Shown piece by piece: positions 1 to 7,327 of a stretch of DNA of 13,323 bases (within the stretch, counting starts at the first letter, position 1; every line of letters begins with the position of its first letter). This DNA comes from Planctomycetota bacterium (GTDB lineage: Bacteria; Planctomycetota; UBA1135): the NCBI GenBank assembly GCA_027623585.1, contig JAQBVK010000032.1, positions 1 to 13,323 on the forward strand. The letters run 5' to 3'. A program made the translations under genes and the position numbers. Below the pieces are notes generated by a model that made no database searches, was not told the origin of the DNA, and was given only the letters and a program-made list of their open reading frames with translations.

Positions 1-1572
1 CACTCGATCATGGACTGGCCCCATCCGGATTACCTCCCCCGCCGCGGTTGGGAGGAAGCGGAGCGCCCGGCGGAAGGCGCCGAGTTCGAGCGCTATCTCG
101 AGTACCTGCACGCGCAAGTCACCGAATTGCTCACGAAGTACGGGCCGATCGGAGTGATGTGGTTCGACGGCGAATGGGAGAGCACCTGGAGCCACGAGCG
201 CGGGCAGGCGCTCTACGACCTTTGTCGGCGCCTGCAGCCCGACGTGATCGTGAACAACCGCGTGGACGTCGGCCGCAGCGGCATGGCAGGACTCACCGAG
301 GGCCCAGGCTATGCGGGCGACTTCGGCACGCCGGAACAAGAGGTGCCGGCAACCGGGCTGCCGGGAGTGGATTGGGAATCCTGCATCACGATGAACAATC
401 ATTGGGGCTGGAACGAGGCCGATCTTGGCTGGAAGAGCACCAGCGAGTTGGTGCGCCTGCTGGTGGACGTGGTCTCCAAGGGCGGCAACCTGCTGCTGAA
501 CGTGGGACCGCGCGCGGATGGATCATTCCCGCCGCAGGCGGTGGAGCGGCTGCAGGGCATCGCGCGTTGGATGCGGCTGCACGGCGAGGCGATTCACGGC
601 ACGCAGGCGAGTCCCTTCGCTGAGTTGCCGTGGGGGCGCTGCACGAAGAAGCGCGACGGCGCAGACACGCGCCTGTTCCTGCATGTCTTCGACTGGCCGG
701 CCGACGGCAAGTTGGTGATCCAAGGTCTAGGGAATGATTCTTTCCACGCCTGCTTGCTCGCCGATGGCAGCGCGCTCGCCGCGGAGCGCGCCGGCACAGA
801 CCTGTGGATCTGGTTGCCGGAGCAGCCGACCGATCCGGATTGCCCGGTGATCGAGTTGCGCGTGAACGGCGAACCGATCGTCTACCTGCCGCCGCGCATC
901 GAAGCGGCCTTCGACGAGTTCGCGACTTACGTGGACGTGGAGATCAAGAGCGCTTCTCCCGCCCTCGAAGTGCGGTTTCGCCGCGACGGAGGAGAACCGG
1001 GAATCACGGATCCGGTGGTCGATTACCCGCTGCGATTGAGGGCTTCCGTAGTCATCACGGCGCGTGCGTTCCACCGTGGCCTGCCGGTGTCAGCGACCGT
1101 GCGCCGCGAGTTTCGTCGTGTCGAGTTGCTGCCGGCAGGCGACGTCCCGCCGCACCCCGGCTTGTTGCGGCGTGTGTACCGCGGCTCTTGGGACGTGCTG
1201 CCGGATTGGTCGGCCGCAGTGCCTGTGGGAGAATCCGTGGCAACCGCGATCAGCCTCGGTGAAGACTCCGAGCAGGAGGGAATCGGACTCCTGTTCGAAG
1301 GCTTCGTGGACGTTCCCGAAGACGGGATGTGGATCTTCTCTCTCACCAGCGACGATGGCTCGCAACTCCGCATTGCCGGACGGTTGGTGGTGGACAACGA
1401 CGGATTGCACGGCGCGGAGACTCGAGAAGAGGCGATCGCCCTCGCAGCAGGCTGGCACGCCTTCGATCTGCGGTGGTTCAACCGCACCGGTGGAGCCGTG
1501 CTGGAATTGAAGAAAGGGTTGCCAGGGGAACGGCTCAGTCCGATTGCGCACGACGAGTTCGGCCGCCGTTGA
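1..1572 (+). CDS. Alpha-L-fucosidase (GH29), C-terminal part, with CHB_HEX-like and PA14 domains; 5' end outside window
   Basis: This is a glycoside hydrolase family 29 enzyme that would release terminal L-fucose from fucosylated glycans. The frame is open from base 1, and its first ATG (position 10) lies inside the conserved GH29 string SIMDWPHPDY, so it is an internal Met and the gene starts upstream. The predicted catalytic nucleophile is the Asp of VMWFDGEW (codon 166-168). The Glu residues in GTPEQEVP (334-342) are candidates for the acid/base. The late GH29 block KGGNLLLNVGPRADGSFP is intact at about 480-535. After a beta-rich linker, a segment at about 890-1110 resembles the chitobiase C-terminal Ig-like domain. 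A PA14-type domain follows at about 1160-1555 (GLLRRVYRGSW, FSLTSDDGSQLRI, VVDNDGLHG), probably carbohydrate-binding. It ends in TGA only 3 bp from the convergent regulator gene. The family is sure; secretion cannot be judged because the N-terminus is missing. Confidence 0.93.
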   Translation, partial: HSIMDWPHPDYLPRRGWEEAERPAEGAEFERYLEYLHAQVTELLTKYGPIGVMWFDGEWESTWSHERGQALYDLCRRLQPDVIVNNRVDVGRSGMAGLTEGPGYAGDFGTPEQEVPATGLPGVDWESCITMNNHWGWNEADLGWKSTSELVRLLVDVVSKGGNLLLNVGPRADGSFPPQAVERLQGIARWMRLHGEAIHGTQASPFAELPWGRCTKKRDGADTRLFLHVFDWPADGKLVIQGLGNDSFHACLLADGSALAAERAGTDLWIWLPEQPTDPDCPVIELRVNGEPIVYLPPRIEAAFDEFATYVDVEIKSASPALEVRFRRDGGEPGITDPVVDYPLRLRASVVITARAFHRGLPVSATVRREFRRVELLPAGDVPPHPGLLRRVYRGSWDVLPDWSAAVPVGESVATAISLGEDSEQEGIGLLFEGFVDVPEDGMWIFSLTSDDGSQLRIAGRLVVDNDGLHGAETREEAIALAAGWHAFDLRWFNRTGGAVLELKKGLPGERLSPIAHDEFGRR

Positions 1573-1575
1573 CGC

Positions 1576-2463
1576 TCAGATCAACTGCGCGATCACCTGG
1601 CCGAGCAGACGGAACTCCTTCGCGCGCGTCGCGCCGCGGCGCCACACCATGCCGATCCGTCGCTTTGGCTCCGGCGGCTCGAAGCGCGCGAGTTCCAGGC
1701 CGAGTCCTTCCGGCACTTCCACCTCCGCCGCGAGTTCGGGCACCAGAGTGATGCCTTGCCGATTCGCGACCATGCCGACCAAGGTGCGGATCGAGGCGGC
1801 GCGGAAGTCGTCGAAATCGGCGCCGCTGCGCGCCAGGCAGGCTTCCGCGATCGGCGGCATCAGACCCGCGCCGTCTTCGCTCAGCAGCGTGTCGTAATCC
1901 ACCAAATCCGCCTGCTTGAGGCCTTTCTTGGCCAGCAAAGGGTGTCCACTCGGTGCAAGCAGGAGGAAGCGATCCGCGCCGAGCTCCATCTCGTCCACCG
2001 GTCCGAAGTCTTCGCCGAGCGCGAGCAAGAGCAAGTCCAGATCTCCGGCATGCAAGGCCTGCAACAATTCACGCGTAGGCGCCTCGCGCAGCACGAGTTG
2101 GAGATCGGCGTAGCGCTCGCGGATGCGCGGCAAAGCGCGTGGCAGCAGGTAGGGCGACACCGACGGAATCGCTCCGAGTCGCACGCGCCCGACCAAGGGT
2201 CCGCGGAAGGAAGCCGCGCCCTCATGCAGCTCCCGCACCTCCTCGAGAATCCTCCGTGCGCGCACCACCACGATCTCGCCCGCGGGAGTCAAGGTCGCCT
2301 TGCGTCCGCGCTCCACCAACTGCACGCCGAGCGACTTCTCGAGTTGCGCCACTTGCGTGCTCAAGGCGGGTTGCGTCACGAAGCATTGCTCCGCTGCGCG
2401 CCCGAAGTTTTCGGTCTCCGCGAGCGCCACGAAGTACTCGAGCTGCCGGATGGTGATTTCCAT
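1576..2463 (-). CDS. LysR-family transcriptional regulator, OxyR-like but without the C199 position
   Basis: This is a 295-residue DNA-binding regulator of normal LysR length. The N-terminal winged helix-turn-helix covers about residues 3-62 (RQLEYFVALAETENFGRAAE, then VTQPALSTQVAQLEKSLGV). The effector domain follows from about residue 90. It tracks E. coli OxyR closely (VRLGAIPSVSPYLLP, LREAPTRELLQAL, RAASIRTLVGMVANRQGITL), so the OxyR subgroup is likely. OxyR senses peroxide through Cys199 and Cys208 in a GHC...GFC stretch. Here the matching segment reads EDGAGLMPPIAEAC, with Gly200 in place of Cys199 and Cys209 at the Cys208 position. The usual disulfide switch therefore looks impossible. 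The chosen ATG gives the canonical short LysR N-terminus; longer in-frame starts run into the upstream gene. It begins 5 bp after the DoxX-like gene, so the two are probably co-transcribed. No strong ribosome binding site is visible. Its target is unknown. Confidence 0.92.
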   Translation of the reverse strand: MEITIRQLEYFVALAETENFGRAAEQCFVTQPALSTQVAQLEKSLGVQLVERGRKATLTPAGEIVVVRARRILEEVRELHEGAASFRGPLVGRVRLGAIPSVSPYLLPRALPRIRERYADLQLVLREAPTRELLQALHAGDLDLLLLALGEDFGPVDEMELGADRFLLLAPSGHPLLAKKGLKQADLVDYDTLLSEDGAGLMPPIAEACLARSGADFDDFRAASIRTLVGMVANRQGITLVPELAAEVEVPEGLGLELARFEPPEPKRRIGMVWRRGATRAKEFRLLGQVIAQLI

Positions 2464-2468
2464 GGCGA

Positions 2469-3500
2469 TCAGCGCGAGGACGATCTCCCTTCGCTGGTAG
2501 CTTCCGCGCGCGCGCGGCCTCGGAAGGGGTTGACCAGCGTGGACCATCCGTGCGCGCGTTGCGCCACCGAAGACACGATCACGATCGCCGCCGCATAGAG
2601 CGCGAGGTGGCGCACCAGGAACTTTCCGGTCAGCGTCAGCATGAAGGGGAAGCGCAGCCAAATCGTCTCCGGCTCGAAGAACAATGGCGTGAACATTGCG
2701 CCGAGGTGGAGCAAGATCATGGCCAGCAGCAAACGCGGGAAGCGACCGGCCAGTAGGCTGAGGCCGATCAGGCACTCCCAGGTCGCCATCACCGCGGCGC
2801 CCACGGACGGCCCCGCGAGCCCGAGGCTCAAGCGCTCGATGATGCGGCCCGCAAACTGTGGGAAGCCGCCGCCGCCTCCGCCGCCGGGAAAATACTTCAG
2901 CGCTCCGAACCACACGTAGAGCACGCCCATCGCGATGCGCAAGCAGGTCACGCCGTGCATTCCCATCCAGCGTGACGCGCGATCGTCGCCTTCGCGCAGC
3001 AAGCGGCCGACCCGGCCGAAGCGCGGGCCGCCGACGCCGCGCGGCACCGAGGATGCGAGCACCATGCCGCAGGCGATCATCACGAGGTTATCGAGAATGA
3101 TCTGGCCGCGAAGCGTCAACCCAAAGGGAAAGGCGTACCAAACTTGACGCGGCCACAGCGCCATCGGCAGGAACATCACGAACAGGTGCGCGAACATCAA
3201 GAACGACGTCAGCCGCAGCGCGATGCCCGCCACCAAGCAGAATCCGATGAAGCATTCCCAAGAACCGAGCACGTTGGCGCCTTGCGCGCCGTCGATCAGG
3301 CCGAGAGTCAGCGCGGCGATGACGCGCCCGGGCAAGTAAGCCTCCGCTTCGGTCACGCCGGGAGAAAAACGCAGCGCGCCGAACCAAAAATAGACCGAGC
3401 CGATGCACAGTCTCGCGGTTTTGACTCCGTGCGCGTACAGCCACCCTTGCAAGCTGCCGAACGCCTGAGCAAAGGGACCGGGACGAGGCGGAAGCTTCAT
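2469..3500 (-). CDS. Integral membrane protein of two tandem DoxX-like halves
   Basis: This 343-residue hydrophobic protein is built from an internal duplication. Copy A covers about residues 30-150 and copy B about 187-311. Matching motifs are YFWFGALRFSPG and YVWFGALKYFPG, GSWECFIG and ATWECLIG, and FPFGLTLRGQ and FPFMLTLTGK. Each half should have about four transmembrane helices. The motifs resemble DoxX/DUF417-type membrane proteins, most of which are single units of roughly half this length. Members have been linked to quinone or thiol redox and stress responses, but the role here is unknown. A run of seven glycines (residues 206-212) sits in copy B, right after the WFGALKYFP motif, where copy A has an ordinary loop. 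The gene is followed after 5 bp by the OxyR-like regulator, which suggests shared transcription. The start at 3500 gives a short cytoplasmic lead before the first helix; its ribosome binding site is weak. The exact subfamily is uncertain. Confidence 0.82.
   Translation of the reverse strand: MKLPPRPGPFAQAFGSLQGWLYAHGVKTARLCIGSVYFWFGALRFSPGVTEAEAYLPGRVIAALTLGLIDGAQGANVLGSWECFIGFCLVAGIALRLTSFLMFAHLFVMFLPMALWPRQVWYAFPFGLTLRGQIILDNLVMIACGMVLASSVPRGVGGPRFGRVGRLLREGDDRASRWMGMHGVTCLRIAMGVLYVWFGALKYFPGGGGGGGFPQFAGRIIERLSLGLAGPSVGAAVMATWECLIGLSLLAGRFPRLLLAMILLHLGAMFTPLFFEPETIWLRFPFMLTLTGKFLVRHLALYAAAIVIVSSVAQRAHGWSTLVNPFRGRARAEATSEGRSSSR
2865..2885 (-). repeat. Short GGN trinucleotide run encoding seven glycines
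   Basis: Seven consecutive Gly codons (six GGC and one GGA on the coding strand) lie within copy B of the DoxX-like gene. The run keeps the frame. It is a likely site of replication slippage that would change loop length in steps of one residue. Confidence 0.75.
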
Positions 3501-3610
3501 GACGCCGAGGCCAGACGAACGCGGGCAAGTCTAGCCGCGACGGTAGTCAGAAGAGAGCGCGCGAACGCCGATATAGAATGTCGGATCGGTCGGCTTCAGC
3601 CCTCTCCCTG
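3501..3610. promoter_or_regulatory. Divergent promoter region between the DoxX-like gene and the carbamoyltransferase operon
   Basis: This 110-bp gap separates two divergent transcription units and must hold both promoters. The only box-like element I see is TATAGAAT at 3572-3579 on the plus strand, about 31 bp before the preferred carbamoyltransferase start. No convincing -35 element stands at the right distance. The LysR-type regulator encoded by the leftward unit could bind here, as LysR proteins often do at divergent promoters, but no clear T-N11-A palindrome was found. Confidence 0.35.
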
Positions 3611-5446
3611 ATGAGAATTCTCGGCATCAGCGCCTTTTATCACGACTCCGCCGCCGCCCTGCTGGTCGACGGCCGGATCGTGGCTGCGGCGCAGGAAGAG
3701 CGTTTCACTCGTAAAAAGCACGACGCGCGCTTCCCGTCGAGCGCGATCGAGTATTGCCTGAGGGAAGCCGGCATCTCTGCCGCGGATCTCGACGCAGTCG
3801 CCTTCTACGACAAGCCGCTGCTGAAGTTCGAGCGCATGATCGAGACCTGGGTGGGCGTGGCGCCGCGCGGCTTCAAGATGTTCCGAGTCGCGATTCCGAT
3901 GTGGATGCGCGGGAAACTGCATCTGGAGAAGGAAATCCGCAAGGGGCTCGGCGGAAAATATCAGGGGCGCATCGTCTACACCGAGCACCACGAGTCGCAC
4001 GCCGCGAGCGCATTTTTCCCGTCGCCGTTCGAAGACGCAGCAGTGTTGACCATGGACGGCGTCGGCGAGTGGGCGACCGCTAGCATCGGCCACGGGCGCG
4101 GCAACCACTTGGAAATGCTTCATCAATTGCGTTTCCCCCATTCGCTGGGTCTGCTGTACTCGACCTTCACCGCCTTCTGCGGCTTCAGAATCAACTCGGG
4201 CGAGTACAAGTTGATGGGGCTCGCCCCCTACGGGACCGCGAAGCACAAGGACGCGATCCTGCAGAACCTGCTTGATCTGAAGGAAGACGGGTCCTTCCGC
4301 CTCGACATGTCCTACTTCGGGTACTGCCACTCGGAGCAGATGCACACTGAAAAATTCGCCGCGCTGTTCGGCGGACCGGCGCGCAAACCCGAGACCGCGC
4401 TCAGCCAGCGTGAAATGGATCTCGCAGCGTCGGTTCAAGCCGTCACCGAGGAAGTGATGCTGCGCATGGCGCGCCACGCGCGCAAGTTGACCGGATCGAA
4501 GAACCTGGTGATGGCGGGAGGCGTGGCGCTGAACTGCGTCGGCAACGGCAAGATCCTGCGCGACGGATGCTTCGACAAGATGTGGATCCAGCCGGCGGCG
4601 GGCGATGCCGGCGGCGCGCTCGGCGCGGCCTTGTTCACTTGGCACCAGTTGCTCGGCAAGCCGCGCGAGGTCAAGCAAGGCGACTTGCAGTTCGGCTCCT
4701 TGCTCGGCCCGTCCTACACCAGCGAAGAGGTGCGACGCGTGCTCGACGCCGCGGGCGCGAAGTACCAACACCATCCGCAGGAGAATGATCTGATCAAGTC
4801 CTTGGTCGGCCACATCCGCAACGGCAAGGTGATCGGCCACGTCGCGGGACGCATGGAGTTCGGACCTCGCGCGCTCGGCGCGCGCAGCATCATCGGCGAC
4901 GCGCGTTCGCGCGAAATGCAGTCGGTGATGAACTTGAAGATCAAGTACCGCGAGTCGTTCCGCCCGTTCGCGCCGATCGTGCTGCGCGAGGAAGCCCACA
5001 ACTGGTTCGAGATCGACGAGCAAGACGAGAGCCCGTACATGCTGATCGTCGCGCCGGTGCGCGAGGACAAGCGGATCGCCGCCAACGGCGACGCCGATGG
5101 CCTCGTCGGCCTCGACAAGCTCAAGATCCCGCGTTCCGAGATTCCGGCGGTGACCCACATGGACTACAGCGCGCGCCTGCAGACGCTGGACGAAGAGCGG
5201 CACGGGCGCGTTTACCGCCTGGTGCGCGAGTTCGCCAATCAATCCGGCTGCCCAGTGATGATCAACACCTCCTTCAACGTGCGCGGCGAGCCGATCGTCT
5301 GCACGCCGGAAGACGCCTATCGCTGCTTCATGATGACCGAGATGGACGTGCTCGTGGTCGAGGACTGCGTGATGGTGAAGGAAGAACAGCCCAACGCCGA
5401 AAAGTTCGACCGGCAGAAGCACCTCGCGGCCTTCGACCTGGATTAA
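3611..5446 (+). CDS. O-carbamoyltransferase, NodU/CmcH/TobZ family (SxtI-like)
   Basis: This cytoplasmic enzyme is predicted to move a carbamoyl group from carbamoyl phosphate, through carbamoyl-adenylate, to a hydroxyl of a sugar or small molecule. It has 611 residues, the usual length for the family. The N-terminal Kae1-like domain (about 1-345) has the metal-site histidines in HHESH (H126, H130), the Asp of LTMDGVGEW (D149) and the Asp of PAAGDAGGALGAA (D332), matching the TobZ metal ligands. The C-terminal YrdC-like domain (about 360-600) has GRMEFGPRALGARSI (413-427) and INTSFNVRGEPIV (551-563). I chose ATG 3611 because MRILGISAFYHDSAAAL is the standard family N-terminus. An in-frame ATG at 3578 would add 11 residues and overlaps a possible -10 box. 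It is the first gene of a tight operon with SxtJ-like and SxtK-like genes. The acceptor substrate is unknown. Confidence 0.95.
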   Translation: MRILGISAFYHDSAAALLVDGRIVAAAQEERFTRKKHDARFPSSAIEYCLREAGISAADLDAVAFYDKPLLKFERMIETWVGVAPRGFKMFRVAIPMWMRGKLHLEKEIRKGLGGKYQGRIVYTEHHESHAASAFFPSPFEDAAVLTMDGVGEWATASIGHGRGNHLEMLHQLRFPHSLGLLYSTFTAFCGFRINSGEYKLMGLAPYGTAKHKDAILQNLLDLKEDGSFRLDMSYFGYCHSEQMHTEKFAALFGGPARKPETALSQREMDLAASVQAVTEEVMLRMARHARKLTGSKNLVMAGGVALNCVGNGKILRDGCFDKMWIQPAAGDAGGALGAALFTWHQLLGKPREVKQGDLQFGSLLGPSYTSEEVRRVLDAAGAKYQHHPQENDLIKSLVGHIRNGKVIGHVAGRMEFGPRALGARSIIGDARSREMQSVMNLKIKYRESFRPFAPIVLREEAHNWFEIDEQDESPYMLIVAPVREDKRIAANGDADGLVGLDKLKIPRSEIPAVTHMDYSARLQTLDEERHGRVYRLVREFANQSGCPVMINTSFNVRGEPIVCTPEDAYRCFMMTEMDVLVVEDCVMVKEEQPNAEKFDRQKHLAAFDLD

Positions 5447-5450
5447 CGCC

Positions 5451-5858
5451 ATGATCGCCCTCGACCTCAAGCCTTCGGCCAAGCAACTGCGCGTGTTCGG
5501 CGCGGCGGCGCTGCTATTCCTGGGCCTGATGGGTTGGTGGCTGCAAGCGCACGCGCACCCGAATTGGGCGATCGCCTGCTGGGTGACGGCCGGCTTCAGC
5601 GGATTCGCCGCGCTGACCTTCCCGAAGGCGAACTTGCCGCTCTACGTGGCGCTGACCCTGGTCGCCTTTCCGATTGGCATCGTGCTCTCCTACGTGATGC
5701 TCGGCGTGATGTGGTACATCGTCATGACGATCGTCGCGCTGTGCTTCCGCGTGCTCCGCAAGGATCCGCTGCAGCGAAAATGGGACAAGTCCGCGCAGTC
5801 CTATTGGCTGCCCTATCCGAAGACCGAAAACCGCGAGCGGTACTTCCGCCAGTTCTAA
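5451..5858 (+). CDS. SxtJ-like small membrane protein
   Basis: This is a 135-residue protein with three or four predicted transmembrane helices, at about residues 13-31, 37-56 and 61-100. The last stretch is long enough for two helices. It has a basic, aromatic cytoplasmic tail (RKDPLQRKWDKSAQSYW, ending near ENRERYFRQF). Length, tail and position match the SxtJ family, first named in saxitoxin clusters and often found right after a NodU-type carbamoyltransferase. The biochemical role of SxtJ is not established; it may tether or assist the carbamoyltransferase at the membrane. It starts 4 nt after the carbamoyltransferase stop and ends 4 nt before the SxtK-like gene, so the three are almost surely one operon. 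No Shine-Dalgarno motif is visible, which suggests translational coupling. There is no sign of a toxin pathway here. Confidence 0.85.
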   Translation: MIALDLKPSAKQLRVFGAAALLFLGLMGWWLQAHAHPNWAIACWVTAGFSGFAALTFPKANLPLYVALTLVAFPIGIVLSYVMLGVMWYIVMTIVALCFRVLRKDPLQRKWDKSAQSYWLPYPKTENRERYFRQF

Positions 5859-5862
5859 AGCC

Positions 5863-6066
5863 ATGGCCGACGACCCCAAGCAAGACCAAGACTTCTCCGA
5901 TCAGCTCGGCGCGCAAAAAACCGGCTTCTTCGCCGAGTTCTGGGCCTACCTGCGCCACAGCAAGAAGTGGTGGATGCTGCCGATCCTTGTGGTCCTGCTG
6001 ATCCTCGGCACCTTCGTGCTGCTGTCCAGCACCGGCCTCGGGCCCTTCGTCTACGCGCTGTTCTAA
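5863..6066 (+). CDS. SxtK/DUF5989-like single-helix membrane protein
   Basis: This is a 67-residue protein. A polar N-terminus of about 22 residues is followed by FFAEFWAYLRHSKKWWMLP and one transmembrane helix (about residues 37-58, rich in Leu, Ile and Val). It ends in GPFVYALF. The pattern EFWAYLRHSKKWW before a single helix and a short C-terminal FVYALF matches the DUF5989/SxtK-type proteins that accompany carbamoyltransferase and SxtJ. Its function is unknown; it is probably a membrane partner or anchor. It lies 4 nt after the SxtJ-like gene and is the last gene of the operon, convergent with the SGNH hydrolase. The N-terminal extension before EFWAYL is longer than I expect for this family, so a later start is possible, but ATG 5863 is best placed after the upstream stop. 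Confidence 0.85.
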   Translation: MADDPKQDQDFSDQLGAQKTGFFAEFWAYLRHSKKWWMLPILVVLLILGTFVLLSSTGLGPFVYALF

Positions 6067-6123
6067 TACGGAGTCGCACACCATGTTGCCACTTTTTGAC
6101 AAGTTGGTGCCGCACACCGTATT
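6065..6123. terminator. Imperfect inverted repeat filling the gap between convergent genes
   Basis: AATACGG (6065-6071) pairs with CCGTATT (6117-6123). Inside it, at equal 7-nt offsets, CACCA (6079-6083) pairs with TGGTG (6105-6109). The structure spans nearly the whole 64-bp space between the SxtK-like gene and the SGNH hydrolase gene. It may act as a weak bidirectional terminator, but the internal mismatches and lack of a clean U-tract make this tentative. Confidence 0.3.
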
Positions 6124-6130
6124 CAGGCGT

Positions 6131-7252
6131 TCAGTTCAACGGGATCCACGGGCCCGTCACGCCTTCGCCCGTGGTCAGCGCGCGATGCACGGCTTCGGCG
6201 AGCTCGACGCAACCTTGAGGGTTCAGATGCAGATCGGTTGCGAGGTGCTTGGAGTAGCCCATCGGTGCGACGAGATAGGGAATGTCGTGCTCGCGGCAGT
6301 AGCGCCCCATCGACCAGGCGTAGAGATTGCCGTGCGGGAACAGGACCAGCACCCGGAGGCCGGCGGCGCGGCATTCTTCCACGTACTTCTGCAGCGCCTC
6401 GGCTGACGGTCCAGTCGGCAGCGGTGAACCCTCCGACAATGTTTCCCAAGTCTCCCGCGTCATGTCGGGTCCGATGTTGTCCGCCATCACTTCCACCGGC
6501 ACGTCGATCGCCCCGCGGCCCTTGAACATCATGCTCGCGGCCACCGGAATCTGCATCACGTAGAGATTGCGCCGCAGCGCGTCCATGGTGCGGCCGAGCG
6601 CGTGTCCCAAGCCGGACTTGCGGTCGTGCCGGATGTCATCCCGATCTTCGCCGGTGTCGTTCTTGAAGGGCAAGATCACCGCCACCTCCGGCGGATACTC
6701 CTCCGCAAAACGCCGCGAACGCTCGGTCGCATCACGCAGCCCGAAGCCGTCTACCCCAAGGTTGAGCGTCAAAAAAGCGTTTCCCAGAAGCTCCTGTAGT
6801 CGAGCCGGGTAGGCCTCCTCCGCCGTGACTCCCCACCCCATCGTCATCGAGTCGCCGATGCAGTGCACGATGCGCCGCGGCTTCCCGTCGAAGGTGGTCT
6901 CCAGGGCCGTGTCCGGATCCGGACGGCGCAGTCCGCGCTCGTCGAGCACCAATCGATAGTCAAGCGCCAAAGTTCCGTCTTCTCGCTCGAAGCGGTAGTG
7001 CGCGCTGCCGCCGGGCATCAGATCGCGCTTGGTCCAATCCCGGTAGACGTGGGTCCGACGCTCGGCCATGGCCACGGCGAACTCCTGCGGATTCACCAAG
7101 CGCAAGAGCACTTCCAAGATCAAAAGAACGATCCCGAATAACACCAAAGTGAAGGCAATTTTCTTCCGGCGCGAAAGTTTCGGCGGCGCCGCAATGGCGC
7201 TCGCGCCGGACTTGGAAGCCTGTTTCGGAGCCGCAGCCATGGATCGCCGCAT
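6131..7252 (-). CDS. Membrane-anchored SGNH/GDSL-family hydrolase
   Basis: This 373-residue protein has an N-terminal basic Ala/Lys-rich stretch and one transmembrane helix at about residues 32-52, followed by an SGNH hydrolase domain facing the periplasm or outside. The catalytic Ser is S135 in HCIGDSMTMGWG. The Gly block is near GVDGFGLRD (166-173), the Asn block is FKNDTGED (N198), and the Asp-x-His pair is D340 and H342 in TDLHLNPQG. All four blocks are therefore present. Such enzymes remove acetyl or other ester groups from glycans or lipids; the substrate is unknown. The gene is convergent with the carbamoyltransferase/SxtJ/SxtK operon, which suggests action on the same molecule, though they do not share a promoter. 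The start could be ATG at 7250-7252 (used) or the in-frame ATG four codons later at 7240; neither has a clear ribosome binding site. Confidence 0.88.
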   Translation of the reverse strand: MRRSMAAAPKQASKSGASAIAAPPKLSRRKKIAFTLVLFGIVLLILEVLLRLVNPQEFAVAMAERRTHVYRDWTKRDLMPGGSAHYRFEREDGTLALDYRLVLDERGLRRPDPDTALETTFDGKPRRIVHCIGDSMTMGWGVTAEEAYPARLQELLGNAFLTLNLGVDGFGLRDATERSRRFAEEYPPEVAVILPFKNDTGEDRDDIRHDRKSGLGHALGRTMDALRRNLYVMQIPVAASMMFKGRGAIDVPVEVMADNIGPDMTRETWETLSEGSPLPTGPSAEALQKYVEECRAAGLRVLVLFPHGNLYAWSMGRYCREHDIPYLVAPMGYSKHLATDLHLNPQGCVELAEAVHRALTTGEGVTGPWIPLN

Positions 7253-7327
7253 CCTAGCGGGGCCTGATCGCGCTCATGCGCAGATCCGACACGCACTCTC
7301 CTTGGTATAAGGGAATCTGACCCACCC
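7253..7327. promoter_or_regulatory. Divergent promoter region, with TATAAG box before the first FG-GAP gene
   Basis: This 75-bp gap separates the leftward SGNH hydrolase from the rightward FG-GAP gene. The plus strand has TGGTATAAG at 7303-7311, which resembles an extended -10 box (TG-N-TATAAT) and lies 16 bp before the ATG at 7328. That would give a very short leader. No good -35 hexamer and no ribosome binding site are visible. The assignment rests on motif likeness only. Confidence 0.35.

Noticed and set aside
1576..2913. Longer LysR gene starting near 2913
   Set aside because: The added 150 residues are an Arg-rich out-of-frame reading of the DoxX-like gene. LysR proteins start right before the helix-turn-helix, which fits ATG 2463.
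3578..3610. Carbamoyltransferase start at ATG 3578
   Set aside because: It adds 11 residues before the standard MRILGISAFYHDSAAAL start and overlaps a possible -10 box. ATG 3611 is preferred, though neither has a ribosome binding site.
3596..5482. Long minus-strand open frame of about 628 codons opposite the carbamoyltransferase
   Set aside because: It is a mirror frame of a GC-rich gene with no family motif, rich in Ala, Arg, His and Val. The plus-strand gene has full catalytic motifs.
3611..6066. Saxitoxin biosynthesis cluster
   Set aside because: Only the I-J-K-like triad is present. No polyketide synthase-like, amidinotransferase or other tailoring genes of that pathway are seen, and the triad occurs widely outside toxin clusters.
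6083..6406. Plus-strand open frame of about 107 codons after the SxtK-like gene
   Set aside because: Most of it lies opposite the SGNH hydrolase, with no motif or ribosome binding site.
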